From Synechococcus sp. CBW1004 (lineage in GTDB: Bacteria; Cyanobacteriota; Cyanobacteriia; PCC-6307; Cyanobiaceae), in NCBI RefSeq assembly GCF_015840715.1, contig NZ_CP060397.1:3182686-3246685 (forward strand): DNA of 64,000 nt, read 5' to 3'. The position numbers and the translations under genes are program-made. The notes under the pieces are model-generated. The model did no database searches and had not been told where the DNA came from. It saw nothing but the letters and a program-made list of their open reading frames with translations. Positions 29,777 through 38,875 of the stretch are shown here, piece after piece; position 1 is the first letter of the stretch, and every line of letters begins with the position of its first letter.

Positions 29777-31542
29777 GGGACTCCTGAAAAAGATTCTCGG
29801 CCCATCGGCGCCGAATTCGTCCGTTTGCTTCGCGTTAATCAGGCCGGCAAGCGCCGTGACATCAAGTGGGCCAGATCTCAAAAGTCTGGCTTGCAGATGA
29901 CCGCAGGAGCTCTGATCGCTGACCAGGCCATAAGAAAGCTGTAGATCCACCCAAAAAGAAGGGCAAAAAAGAGGCGCAGCAGCCTCAAGACCTTTTCCGC
30001 GCACATCACGACAAAGGCCATCGAGATGGAGGATTCGGCACCAGCTGGTAGACGAACCATGATCAGATCCAGGGAATACTTGCGCTTTCCATATCCAAAG
30101 ACGCCTTCCACTTCATTGCGTCGAGCTTGATCAGATCGGAGCTGCTGCTTGTGTGCAGTGGTGACATCAGGATCCTTGGGCGGGCGGCCCAATCGCTTGC
30201 CGGAGAGGCGAATACCGTTCCTCATGCAGAAATGCCTATTCTTGGCCGTGATATAAATCCGGTCGGCGCAGATGCGCTCTGGGTAAGATCCTGTATCCAG
30301 CTTGTATTTTTCCGCCTGAGCGATCAGGTCTTCTCCTTCGTTGTAGGGGTTCCAGCTGATGCGGTGCAAGAACGGAAAGCCGTTTTGAACCGAAACACTG
30401 ATTTTGGCACCAAACTCCACCGCAGCACGTGCTTTGCCTCGCACCATTGGGCGGATATGGGTCTGCACAAGATTCACCAGGCGGTCTGGAATGCTGTTGG
30501 TCTGAGAGGCGAGCAGAAGGCCCTGCTGCCGCTCCAACTCGCTGCAGGCCAACAACTTCTGCCACCAATGCCTCTTGAGCTCAGAAAGCCTTGCCCCACA
30601 GCCGATCAGAGCATCAATGGCTTTGAGATTCTGCCGCACATATCCAAGCTGATGTTTAATGGCAGCCTTCACTTTTCGGCGGCGTGGCCGTTTTTGCTTC
30701 GCCACTCTCAGGAAATGAGCACGAGCAAGGCCACGGTCGTAGCGAGGTCGATGTCTCCTGAATCCCGATGACTGACTGCACAGATCATCAATGACTCGCT
30801 CGGTCGTTGTGCGAGCCTCGCTGAGGAGCCTGAGGTCTCTGGGATAGGTAATGTCGGCAGGAGTGCAACTAGCATCAATCGTGAGAGTGCCCCAATTCTT
30901 TCCTTCTGGCCAGTCAGCAGGCTTGATCAACGCATCAAGTTCCAGCTGAGCGCCTCCTCCTCTGGAATCAGGATCATCATGGTCGTCATCGTCTGCTACC
31001 TGAGCAAGTGCTTCCAGAAGGATCTCTTTGCCGCGCTGCACCACCAGCTCATTGATACGGCGCAGATCCTCGTCAGAAAAGCGTTTGCGAAAATGCACCA
31101 TCATCGAGGCATCAAACGGTGCCTTGGCTGTGTAACCCGCAAAGCCGAGAAAGAACTGCATATAGGCGTTCTCTCTGATCTGATGGACAGTCTCTTCGTC
31201 GGTTAACCCCAACTTCTGTTTGATGTAGAGAGCACCAAAGGCCATCCGCACTGATTTGGCTGGAGCGCCAATTGTGGCGTTGAATGAGGGGCATAGGCTT
31301 GTTCCAGCTCATCCCATGGCATCAGCCCCTCCAGTTGAACCCAGCGATTCTCGGGATCAAGTGTGCCGCCAAATGGCAGGTGGAACTCCTTGATTGAGAT
31401 CTGACCGTTATTGTGCCTCCGGTACATCTGGAGTGATCAGGAGTAAAGGCAATCACGGATTGCCTGGTTCACGGCCATTTTAGCGGCTTCTCATGCTTGA
31501 GACCAGCCGCGGCGCAATGGATCTGGATTTTTCAGGAGTCCC
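29777..31542 (-). mobile_element. IS5-superfamily (IS1182-like) element, 1766 bp
   Basis: Both ends carry the same 15-base inverted repeat GGGACTCCTGAAAAA. A 6-bp direct repeat TGTGTC flanks it (29771-29776 and 31543-31548). Excising the element and one repeat restores the lipase-RTX reading frame exactly. The internal transposase gene has a one-base deletion, so this copy is probably no longer autonomous. Family placement rests on the transposase N-terminus and is less certain than the element boundaries. Confidence 0.9.
29878..31427 (-). pseudogene. IS5/IS1182-like DDE transposase with one-base deletion
   Basis: The first part (from 31427) reads MYRRHNNGQISIKEFHLPFG and continues to MPWDELEQAYAPH. 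The frame is then lost near 31290 and resumes as RMAFGALYIKQKLGLTDEET. Adding one base at CATTCAACGCC (to CATTTCAACGCC) gives the expected join YAPHFNATIGAPAKSVRMAFG and a 516-residue protein. DDE residues appear in TIDASCTPADITYP, ICADRIYITAKN and VEGVFGYGKRKY. A programmed frameshift is possible in some IS families, but no slippery run is present at the site, so decay or a sequencing error is more likely. Confidence 0.85.
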
Positions 31543-34408
31543 TGTGTCGGAACTGATTGGGCAGGCGGATGCCGTTGCCTGCAGGGCCGAATTCGAGGCT
31601 GAGGTCCGTCTCAGAGCGGACCAGCCGGATGTCAGCAGCGCTGATGCCTGGCCCGAGGAGCAGTTCATTCCGGGCCTGATTGGAGTTGCCGATCAGAGTG
31701 TCGTACCCATCCCCAAGGTGATGGATCAGGGTGTTCGTACCGTGCTGGAGGCTGAGGCTGTCGTTGCCTGAGCCGCCGACGATCGTGGTGTGTCCTGCAG
31801 CGGCACTGGTGCTGATCAGGTCATCGCCTCCTGAGGCCAGGATCAGGTCGTTGCCGCCATCGCTGAGCAGGGTGTCGGGGCGTTCGGAGCCGAGCAGCAC
31901 GTCGGCGCCGCCACCGCCGCTGATCGTGGCGCTGCCATCGCTGCCGGCTTCGATCAGTTCATCCTCAGCCTGATTCCAGATCCAGGTCTGAGGCGAGGCA
32001 GTCGTCTGCCGTGCGGGCAGCAGCAGCAGCCACAGGCGTCGATCGGGTTGATGCAGGTTGTCCAGGGCATGGGCGCGCAGGCCCTGCGTCAGCACCTGAC
32101 TCACCAGGACGTGGCTGCGCAGTGCCCGGCTGGCGGCCATCAGCTGCTCGTCGCTGCGGGATCGGTTCAGCTGATCCTCCAGGGCGAGCGCAAACCGCTC
32201 CGGATCCAGCTGCGGCTGACCCTCGGCATCAATGCGGATCGACCGGCTCCAGAGTGGGGAGAGGAGAAGCTCGGCTTCGAGCAGGGTTCCGATCTGCCGG
32301 CAGAGCGCCTGGAAGCTCCCCCGCAGCACGGTGACCGTGGTCTCGTTGTTCAGATCCCAGGCGGCGTTGAGGAAGCGGTCGTTGCTGAAGGCATGCAGAG
32401 CAGCGGGAATGCGTGCGTCGAGCAGCAGGCTGCCGGAGGGGGAGGGCGGGTCGGTGATCCCGGCCCAGCTGAAGGCGATGTCCGCCAGCAGGGCCGGACG
32501 CTCGCTGCCGTCCGCCAGCTGCCATCGATGCAGCAGCTCCTGCAGATGGCCGCTGCTGTCGGCGTTCAGGGCCTCCTGAAGCCCCGGCACCCGGCCCATG
32601 CCACCGATGTCCGGCCATCGTGAGGACAGGTTGTGCGGCGCCGGGGCGCTGTCGCTGTTGGAGGAGGAGACCGGGCTCACCTCTGCCAGGGCTGTGGTGG
32701 GCGCCGGTGCGGTCGCCAGCCAGATGTCGGCGAGCAGGTGACGGGAGCCGTCCTGTCGTCGAAAGTGACCGGCCAGCCGCAGATCATTGCCCTGGGCATC
32801 GAGACCGCTGCCGGCGCTGAACTCCAGCTCGAGGGAGGTGATGTTCTGGGAGGAGAGGCTGAGCCATTCGCCGTCGTCGAGGCTGCCGTTGCTGTTGCGG
32901 TCGCGCCACAGGCCCAGTTCGCCCCATGCGGCATCACGGGCGTCGATCTGTCCGTCGCGGTGGGAATCCAGGTCGGCGAGGGCGGCGAATCCGTGCTCCG
33001 CCCGTTCCCCGTTGCGCAGCAGTGTGTGATCGCCGAACAGTTCCAGGCCGGAGTCGATCCGGCCATTGCCATTGAGATCGCGCACGAGCAGGGCCTCCGT
33101 ATCGGCGATCCAGCCACAGGCTTCGGAGGTGCCATCGCCGTCCAGGTCGAAGCGGACGCCGGAGCTGCTCAGCGAAAGCGTGGCCAGACCATCCCCCGCG
33201 AGATCGAGCACCAGCGGACAGCGGAAGATCGGATTCAGCGGCTGCAGATGGGTGGTCAGGGTGGTCTCGTAGCCTGCAAGGCTCGGGCGGCCGGGTAGGG
33301 AGAAATTCCCGAGATTGTTTCCAGTGATCGCCTCGACAGAAAACAGCATCTGTTGCTGAAGGCTCCACTTCTGAAGCTCGGTTGCTTCGATCCAGGCCTC
33401 TCCAAGGCGTCGTCCCAGCTCCCAGATCGCGGCGGCAAGCCTCGGCCCTTGATCCCGAAGAATCACGGGGCCTGCCTGCATATAGACTTCCCCAAGTATT
33501 TGCCCTAGATCCTCCGCAAGGAATAGGGCTGAGCCCATGGGGAGGGTCAGGCTAGCCGCCATGATCTGCATGGCTCCTGCCAAGGTTTCTCCTTCCTTCA
33601 GTAGTCTCAATAACCCCATCGCCAGCTCTCCCGCGACCATCTGGGAGGTGTCATAGAGGTCAAGATAATTGGGGCTGGCTTTGCTGATGGTGCCTGCCAG
33701 CAGCGACTCAGTCAGCTCCTCTTGCATGTGAGCCGCCAGAACGCCCATGATTTTCCCCTCGGGGTCATCAAGGCGCAGCATTTCGCCGCCCACATGTCCC
33801 TTGCCAAAGCGGGCGACCAGGTCGTCTTCGCGGAAGTAGTGGCGGGCTTGGAACCCTTCCATGATCGTGGGGTCGTAGCCGCCGTTCCGCTGCAATCCCC
33901 AGACTGCGCCAAGGGCGTTCCAGGTCGTGAGTGAGAGTTGACTAAGGATCTGTGATCGCTTCTCTTCGCTGTCAGCACTCTTTATGAAGTCATAAGCTGA
34001 AAACTGAGCCAATGCCCCGCCGAGGCTGTGGCCTGTGATTTCCACCCTTCCGCCTTCCTCAATTAGCAGTTCCAGAATTCGCTGGATATCTCTTTGTGCA
34101 CTGGCATATTGTGGCCAGCCCAGATTGGCGTCGGCGGAGAGGTCATTGAGCTTGGTGGTTTCGGTGCCGCGGAATGAAATGATGTAGTCTCTGCTTCCTG
34201 TGCGGCGGTAGATCTCCATGTGAAGGCCGCTCGGGCTGCTGAGAACCTCCTTGTCGCGCAGATAGCCGGCAGGGGGAGTGCTGTCTGGATAGGAAGAAAA
34301 CGCAGCCTGAAGCAGCACGGTGGCTTCCGTGGTCATGGTGGATAGCATTGTGATTGAATGAGTGGGTCAGAGCTCTTTGCTCTTCAGCTTCGGGGCCAGT
34401 CGCTGAAC

Positions 34409-35523
34409 TCAGCGTTTGGCAATTGGGATGGCGCCGCACAGATCCAGCACCACGAGGCGCGGTCCGCCCTCCGGGATGCCGGTATCCAGGCGTGGCCGAA
34501 AGCCGTAGGCGACCCGGCAGCCGTCGGGCGACACGGACGCCTCCTCGACCAGGCCTTGTTCCAGCAACTGGGCAGGGGTGCCGGGGCGCAGCAGGTAGAG
34601 ACCCGCACCACCAGCGGCGCCGCCGCTAGCGAAGTTGTTGCTGGTAATCAGAATCCCCGGACGGACCGCGGAAGGAATGCGATCGTGCCCGAGCCAATGT
34701 CCACCCAGGGGCCGGCGGGGATTCGAAGGGGCTGGCCCTGCAGGTCGCCATTTAGTCTCCAGATCCTTCGGTGATTCGCTGCTATCCAGAGTTGTTTATC
34801 GGTGTGACTCTGATGCATGTCGTAGACCAAATAAGTGCCGTCATGGCTGGCATGGATCGCCATCGGAGCCATCGGCTTCGGCATGTAGATACCGGTGGCT
34901 TTGTATGTTCGAAAATCTTTGCTGAGGTAGAATACTTTGTTAAAACTGTTTGTTTTTCCGTCACGTTTTCCGAAATCGAGAAAGCCTTCCCCTTGAGCTA
35001 GTGGCAACCAGGTGTGGTTGTTTAAGGGCTTTGGCCTAGTGATCCACTCGCAGCTAGCGGGATCCTGGATGCCCGGTCCTGCTGCTTGCGATGCTGCCTG
35101 TGGTTGGGGTTTGAAGTCCGGCGCGCGGAGCCTTACGGTTCTGTTCTGGTTTTTCCCGTTTAATTGAAGTGTTTGTATCTGGTCTCCGACTGTGCAGGAG
35201 TGATGGCTCCTGCTTAATAGAATTCTGGGGCGTTCTCGCAGATTCCAGAGATATAGTGACTTGTTGTCTGTTTGGGGGGCAGACGGGAAACCGTGAAAGA
35301 TCACCTTGTCATTGCCAACCCACCCAATCGACCCGAACGGCATATACCCCTGCAGGACCTGCTTGCGCAGCGGGGCCTGCACCGGCATCGGAGGGGTGAG
35401 CTGCGCCACCGGGGGTTTCAGCAGACTGCAGCTGCTGACGCCTGGGGCCAGCAGCAGAAGCGCCAATAGCCGGGTGATCCGCTGCCGGGGGTGCGCCCTG
35501 ATGTTGGAGAACGGCTGATCCAT
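34409..35523 (-). pseudogene. Frameshifted lipoprotein with beta-propeller-like sequence
   Basis: The N-terminus has a lipoprotein signal: LLALLLLAPGVSSC with lipobox VSSC. The body contains repeated strand-like blocks (SIGWVGNDKVIFHGFPS, DNKSLYLWNLRERPRILL, DGTYLVYDMHQSHTDKQLWI, GSGTIAFLPRS) reminiscent of TolB/WD-type propellers. The frame stops at 34648, but a second frame continues directly as ILITSNNFASGGAAGGAGLY and ends at 34409 with LVVLDLCGAIPIAKR. The total, 1115 bases, is one short of a multiple of three, so a single-base deletion near 34653-34665 explains it. Intact length would be 371 residues. It lies just upstream of the lipase-RTX gene on the same strand, so the two probably formed one unit. 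Confidence 0.75.
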
Positions 35524-35602
35524 CGGGGGAGGATGACCCGCGGTTGCCGTCAGTGTTCCCCGCCTCGGACAGGCCGTCCAGTTCGCCTCGTCAGCGGGTC
35601 TC

Positions 35603-35860
35603 TCAGGTGTGCGGTGGCTCGCCTGCCGGGCCGGGTGGCGTCAGTGCCGCATCGCGCCGCTGCCGCTGCCAGACCCCCTGGGCCGTGCTGAACAGGGACT
35701 GCTGCATCTCGTCCATGAAGCGGCGCAGGCAGGCCGATCGCCCCTCGCTGGCTCCGAGCGCATCGGAGAAGACAGCTGCGTGGCACAGATCCACCAGCAG
35801 GGCCACCTCCTCGGACGACAGGCAGACCAGATGCTCCTCGCCCAGATGGGACACCTTCAT
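35603..35860 (-). CDS. Small conserved protein, function unknown
   Basis: The 85-residue product begins MKVSHLGEEHLVCLSSEEVA at the ATG at 35860. It has a helical core (LLVDLCHAAVFSDALGASEG, CLRRFMDEMQQSLFSTAQGV) and a basic, Pro-rich tail. A longer frame upstream is Pro/Arg-rich and looks non-coding. No signal peptide or membrane segment. I do not recognise a family with known function. Confidence 0.55.
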   Translation of the reverse strand: MKVSHLGEEHLVCLSSEEVALLVDLCHAAVFSDALGASEGRSACLRRFMDEMQQSLFSTAQGVWQRQRRDAALTPPGPAGEPPHT

Positions 35861-36057
35861 GGCCTCCGTCCCTCCGATACGCCTCGTTGTGTCGGGACTC
35901 TCTCCCGTCGGGTGCGGGGCATCGCCAGGTTCTGCGCTGAAGCATTCGGGCGATGGGGGCACCACCACCCGTGGCCGCGGACGTCCATGCTGAACTCCCA
36001 TGGCCTGAGGGGCATCGGCGGCATGGCTGGAGCGGACTGCGGACCCTCAGGGTCTAA

Positions 36058-37449
36058 GAGTTTGCGGAAAAACCGTCAGAAACGCCGCGTTCCTCCCTCG
36101 CGTGATCTGATTACGCGCTGTTCGGGCTGGATTCGTTGATTCAGCGGTTCAGAACGCCAGATTTCAGGCGTTTTGCCCCGTTGGGGCTTCCTGGAAGCCG
36201 CCTCGTTGGCACACCTCTGGGCAACCACCTGTTCATGCCGCCGCCATCGCCGGTTTGAGCAGGTTGCCCAGCCGGATCAGGTTGTAGGCGATCACGTGCA
36301 GGCCAAACACTGCACCCACCTTTTCGGTGCCGCGCAGCTTGAACTGACGCAGACCGCCCCACTGCTTGATCCAGCCAAACACCTTCTCGATGCCGCGGCG
36401 GGCATTGATCGACTTGCCGTAGCCCTCATGGCGAGTGGTGCGGCCATCAATGGCGGAACCACCAGAGCGAGCAGTGTTCTGAGCCACGTGAGGTGTGACT
36501 CCGATGCGGCGCATCTCTGCGACAAAGCCCCTGGTGTCGTAGTTCTTGTCGGCACCGATCGTTTTCTGGTGGGCACCGGGACGATCTGCCGCCATCACCT
36601 TGGCGGCATCCCGCTCTCCGGTGCCCGTCGCTTGCGTGACGCGACAGTCGACGATCAGGGCATGGCGGTTGTCCATGAGCACGTGCCCCCGGTAGCTGGG
36701 CAACGCCGGATGGGCCTTGGATTTGCGGCACAGCAAGGCATCCGGATCGACGCCGGAGCGATGGGTCTTGTTGCTGAGCTTGATGCCGCGGAAATCCCCT
36801 TTCGCGCGCTTCCTGCCGGGCTTTGGAGCACCAAAGCCCTCGCCAGGGCCCGATGGCGGCGGCGGCGGATCGTCCTGCCCATCAATTCGCTCCAGCGAGG
36901 CATGGGACGCCCAGGCCTGCAGCAGGGTGCCATCCACCGAGAAGTGCTCATCGCTGAGCAGCGGCCTGACCTCCGGCGCACCCATCAACTTCTCCAGGAA
37001 GCGCCCCATCACCTCCTCGTTGAGCAGCCGCTCGCGGTTCTTGGTGAACGTTGTCGGATGCCAGATCGGATCATCCGGGCTGAGACCCACGTAGCCGCAG
37101 GCCCGGCGAAGCCGTAGCAGCGAAAGAGCAGGTTGTAGTGGAGCTGCTCCAGCAAAAGACGCTCCGAGCGGATGCCATAGAACGCCTGCAGCAACGAGGC
37201 CAGAAGCAGCTGCTCGGGCGGCACCGATGGCCGGCCTTCTGAGGCGTACAGCGCGCAGAAGGTGGGATTGAGTCGATCAAGGGCCTGATCGGCCAGCTTG
37301 CGGATCCGCCGCAGCGGATGACTGGCCGGAATCCGATCCTCGACCGAGACGTAGGAGAACAGCGAGCCGGTGCGCTCCTGTCGACCTCGCATCACAGGGT
37401 GGGCGGTTGCCCCATTTTCGCAGGGATGGGCGGGTTTTTCAGCGAACTC
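36058..37449 (-). mobile_element. IS5-family (IS427-like) element, 1392 bp
   Basis: The left end reads GAGTTTGCGGAAAAACC and the right end, reversed, GAGTTCGCTGAAAAACC, giving imperfect inverted repeats. A 4-bp direct repeat CTAA flanks it (36054-36057 and 37450-37453), similar to the CTAG-like targets of the IS427 group. It carries one transposase gene, broken by a 23-bp insertion. It lies between two small genes and interrupts no recognised gene. Confidence 0.85.
36233..37392 (-). pseudogene. IS5-family transposase frameshifted by a 23-bp insertion
   Basis: The N-terminal part (MRGRQERTGSLFSYVSVEDR through EQLHYNLLFRCY) and the C-terminal part (VGLSPDDPIWHPTTFTKNRE to the stop at 36233) lie in different frames. 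Between them, 37090-37112 looks like a 23-bp insertion, because the hexamer CGTAGC occurs on both sides (37090-37095 and 37113-37118). Removing 23 bases gives the family sequence LLFRCYVGLSPDDP and a 378-codon frame. DDE motifs are visible as HFSVDGTLLQAWAS, IGADKNYDTRGF and EKVFGWIKQWGG. The element could move only if supplied with transposase in trans. Confidence 0.85.
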
Positions 37450-37504
37450 CTAAGGCAGGTCTGCTGAGACCAGGCAGTGCAGAGATCCGCACCCAGCAGG
37501 CGGA

Positions 37505-37588
37505 TCAGCTGAATGCTCCCAGCAGCATCGAAATCAGCGCGAAGCCCACGATGCCGGCCAGGGCGAGCAGAGAGGCGGAGGCAGGCAT
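37505..37588 (-). CDS. Candidate 27-residue single-span membrane peptide
   Basis: An ATG at 37588 opens a short frame reading MPASASLLALAGIVGFALIS followed by MLLGAFS and a stop. It is a single uninterrupted hydrophobic helix, the size of the tiny subunits of photosynthetic complexes, but it matches none I know (PetN, PetL, PetM, PsaI, PsaM, PsbX were considered). The ribosome-binding site is weak. It is a candidate only, squeezed between the IS427-like element and the next gene. Confidence 0.35.
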   Translation of the reverse strand: MPASASLLALAGIVGFALISMLLGAFS

Positions 37589-37697
37589 GGGATATCCGGC
37601 TTTTTCAAAACCATAAAGGAAATCGAAAGACCGCTGGTTGTCATGGTGACCAAACTTCGCAGCCGGCCCTGTGCCTCCGCCGCTGCAGGGCCGTCGC

Positions 37698-38603
37698 TCA
37701 CCAGCGCACCGTCGCCTGCCAGCGGCCGCCTTCGCGGTCGCGGGCGGTGCAGATCACCCGGGTGCTTTCGAGGCTGCAGCTTCCCTGGACCACCCGCGCC
37801 TGGGGCAGGCCCAGTGTGCGCACATTGGTGGTGGCGAGTGCGCTGAGCTGCACGCGGACCGGCCAGCTGGGCTCGCAGCGGCTGTCTCGACAGCGCATCG
37901 GCTGACTCCCCGGCCGCAGCACTCCGGCGAACAGCAGCTGATGTGACGGGGCGCTGCCTTCCTGTGCTGCGGGCAGAAAGCGGATGCTCAGCAGCCCGGC
38001 CAGTTGCTGGTCGAGCCGCACGCCGCTGCAGGGCAGTCGCTCCGGTGGACTCTCCGGCTGCTCCTCGATCTGGATCTCGCACTGCTGCGCATTGCGCTCC
38101 CAGCGGCCGAAGTCGTCCTCCGATAGGGTCCGCGGCTCCTCCGGGGAGACGCTTCCCAGCCCGCGCTGGGGCGCCTGCCCCTCCCGCGGGGCCTCCGCCG
38201 GCACGCTGCCGGGGGGCCTCCTCCTTGACGGCTCGGCGTTCCGTATCAAGACCGGTGCCCTGCTCGGTCCCCCTGACCTGGCCTGGCGCTCCGCCGGCGG
38301 CGTGTCGATCTCCGCTGGCGGAGCGCTCTGCTGCATCGGCGCGGTTTCGTGGTCCTCCGGGGCCGGACCGGCCGCCTCCGGTGCGACCGGCTCAGGTGCG
38401 ACCGCCTCCGGTGTGACCGGCTCTTCGGGCGGACCGGCCTGTGGCTTCTCCTGGGGAGACTCCTGCGGGTCAGCGGCTCCCGCCGTCGCGGGCTCTGGGG
38501 GGGGCGCCTCGGCCAGGGCAGTGGGGACCGGCAGCAGCAGGGCCATCACCAGGGCCCGCCACAGGGCCGCGGTTCGATGCCGGTGGGACTGGCGCGAGGG
38601 CAT
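37698..38603 (-). CDS. Secreted Pro/Glu-rich protein with conserved C-terminal domain, function unknown
   Basis: The 301-residue protein starts at the ATG at 38603 with a signal peptide (ALWRALVMALLLPVPTALAE). A low-complexity region follows, with repeats such as EAVAPEPVAPEAAGPAPE, to about residue 160. A C-terminal domain with five Cys (CEIQIEE, PCSGVRL, MRCRDSRCEP, GSCSLESTRVICTARDREGG) ends in RWQATVRW. The layout suggests an exported protein whose Cys-containing domain is held away from the membrane by a flexible spacer. No family recognised. It starts 8 bases after the stop of the small Cys-rich protein gene, so the two are probably co-transcribed. Confidence 0.65.
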   Translation of the reverse strand: MPSRQSHRHRTAALWRALVMALLLPVPTALAEAPPPEPATAGAADPQESPQEKPQAGPPEEPVTPEAVAPEPVAPEAAGPAPEDHETAPMQQSAPPAEIDTPPAERQARSGGPSRAPVLIRNAEPSRRRPPGSVPAEAPREGQAPQRGLGSVSPEEPRTLSEDDFGRWERNAQQCEIQIEEQPESPPERLPCSGVRLDQQLAGLLSIRFLPAAQEGSAPSHQLLFAGVLRPGSQPMRCRDSRCEPSWPVRVQLSALATTNVRTLGLPQARVVQGSCSLESTRVICTARDREGGRWQATVRW

Positions 38604-38611
38604 GGGCGGCC

Positions 38612-38851
38612 TCAATAGCCGGAATCGGCCACGCACATGCCCTGGCAGCTGATGCCGTTGCTGGCGGTGCGCCCGCAGTGCCCGCAGAGGATCGGCTCCG
38701 CCGTGAGCGGTGCTGCATCCGCCTGGGTTGCGGCGGCTGGTGCCTCCAGGCCCCGGGCAGCGGCGGCTGGTGTCGCTGCGCCGGGAATGGAATGAGCTGC
38801 GCCGCTGGCCATGGGAGCACGGATGGGGTGCACGGGTCCGATCATGGCCAC
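38612..38851 (-). CDS. Small Cys-rich protein with zinc-ribbon-like C-terminus
   Basis: The 79-residue product has an Ala/Pro-rich N-terminal half. The C-terminal 25 residues hold four cysteines: ILCGHCGRTASNGISCQGMC followed by VADSGY. The spacing C-x2-C-x9-C-x3-C is compatible with a structural zinc site. The Ala-rich part may be disordered. I recall similar short proteins in picocyanobacteria but know of no function. Divergent from the aldo/keto reductase gene with 24 bases between starts. Confidence 0.6.
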   Translation of the reverse strand: MAMIGPVHPIRAPMASGAAHSIPGAATPAAAARGLEAPAAATQADAAPLTAEPILCGHCGRTASNGISCQGMCVADSGY

Positions 38852-38875
38852 CAGCCTCCTGCATCCGGGTTCGCC

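Larger units (their letters stand above)
26434..34348 (-). pseudogene. Lipase-RTX secreted protein gene interrupted by two insertion sequences
   Basis: The gene begins at 34348 with a class 3 lipase domain (IISFRGTETTKLNDL, then nucleophile motif GHSLGGALAQ with Ser108). A helical middle follows, then calcium-binding segments (FDLDGDGTSEACGW, DLNGNGRIDSGLELFGDH), a first RTX group (GGGGADVLLGSERPDTLL), an HCBP-related domain and a long run of RTX nonapeptides (GGDGDDLLLGG type). An IS5-superfamily element (29777-31542) splits the HCBP-related domain near codon 936, and IS66 (27902-29614) splits the RTX run near codon 988. Removing both with one copy of each target duplication leaves 4422 bases, exactly 1474 codons without a stop, and the joins read RLPNQFRHSSTLFEAIFPL and HDTIWGEAGNDALYG. 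The intact ancestor was probably a type I-secreted lipase of about 1473 residues; the present gene can give only truncated products. Confidence 0.88.
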
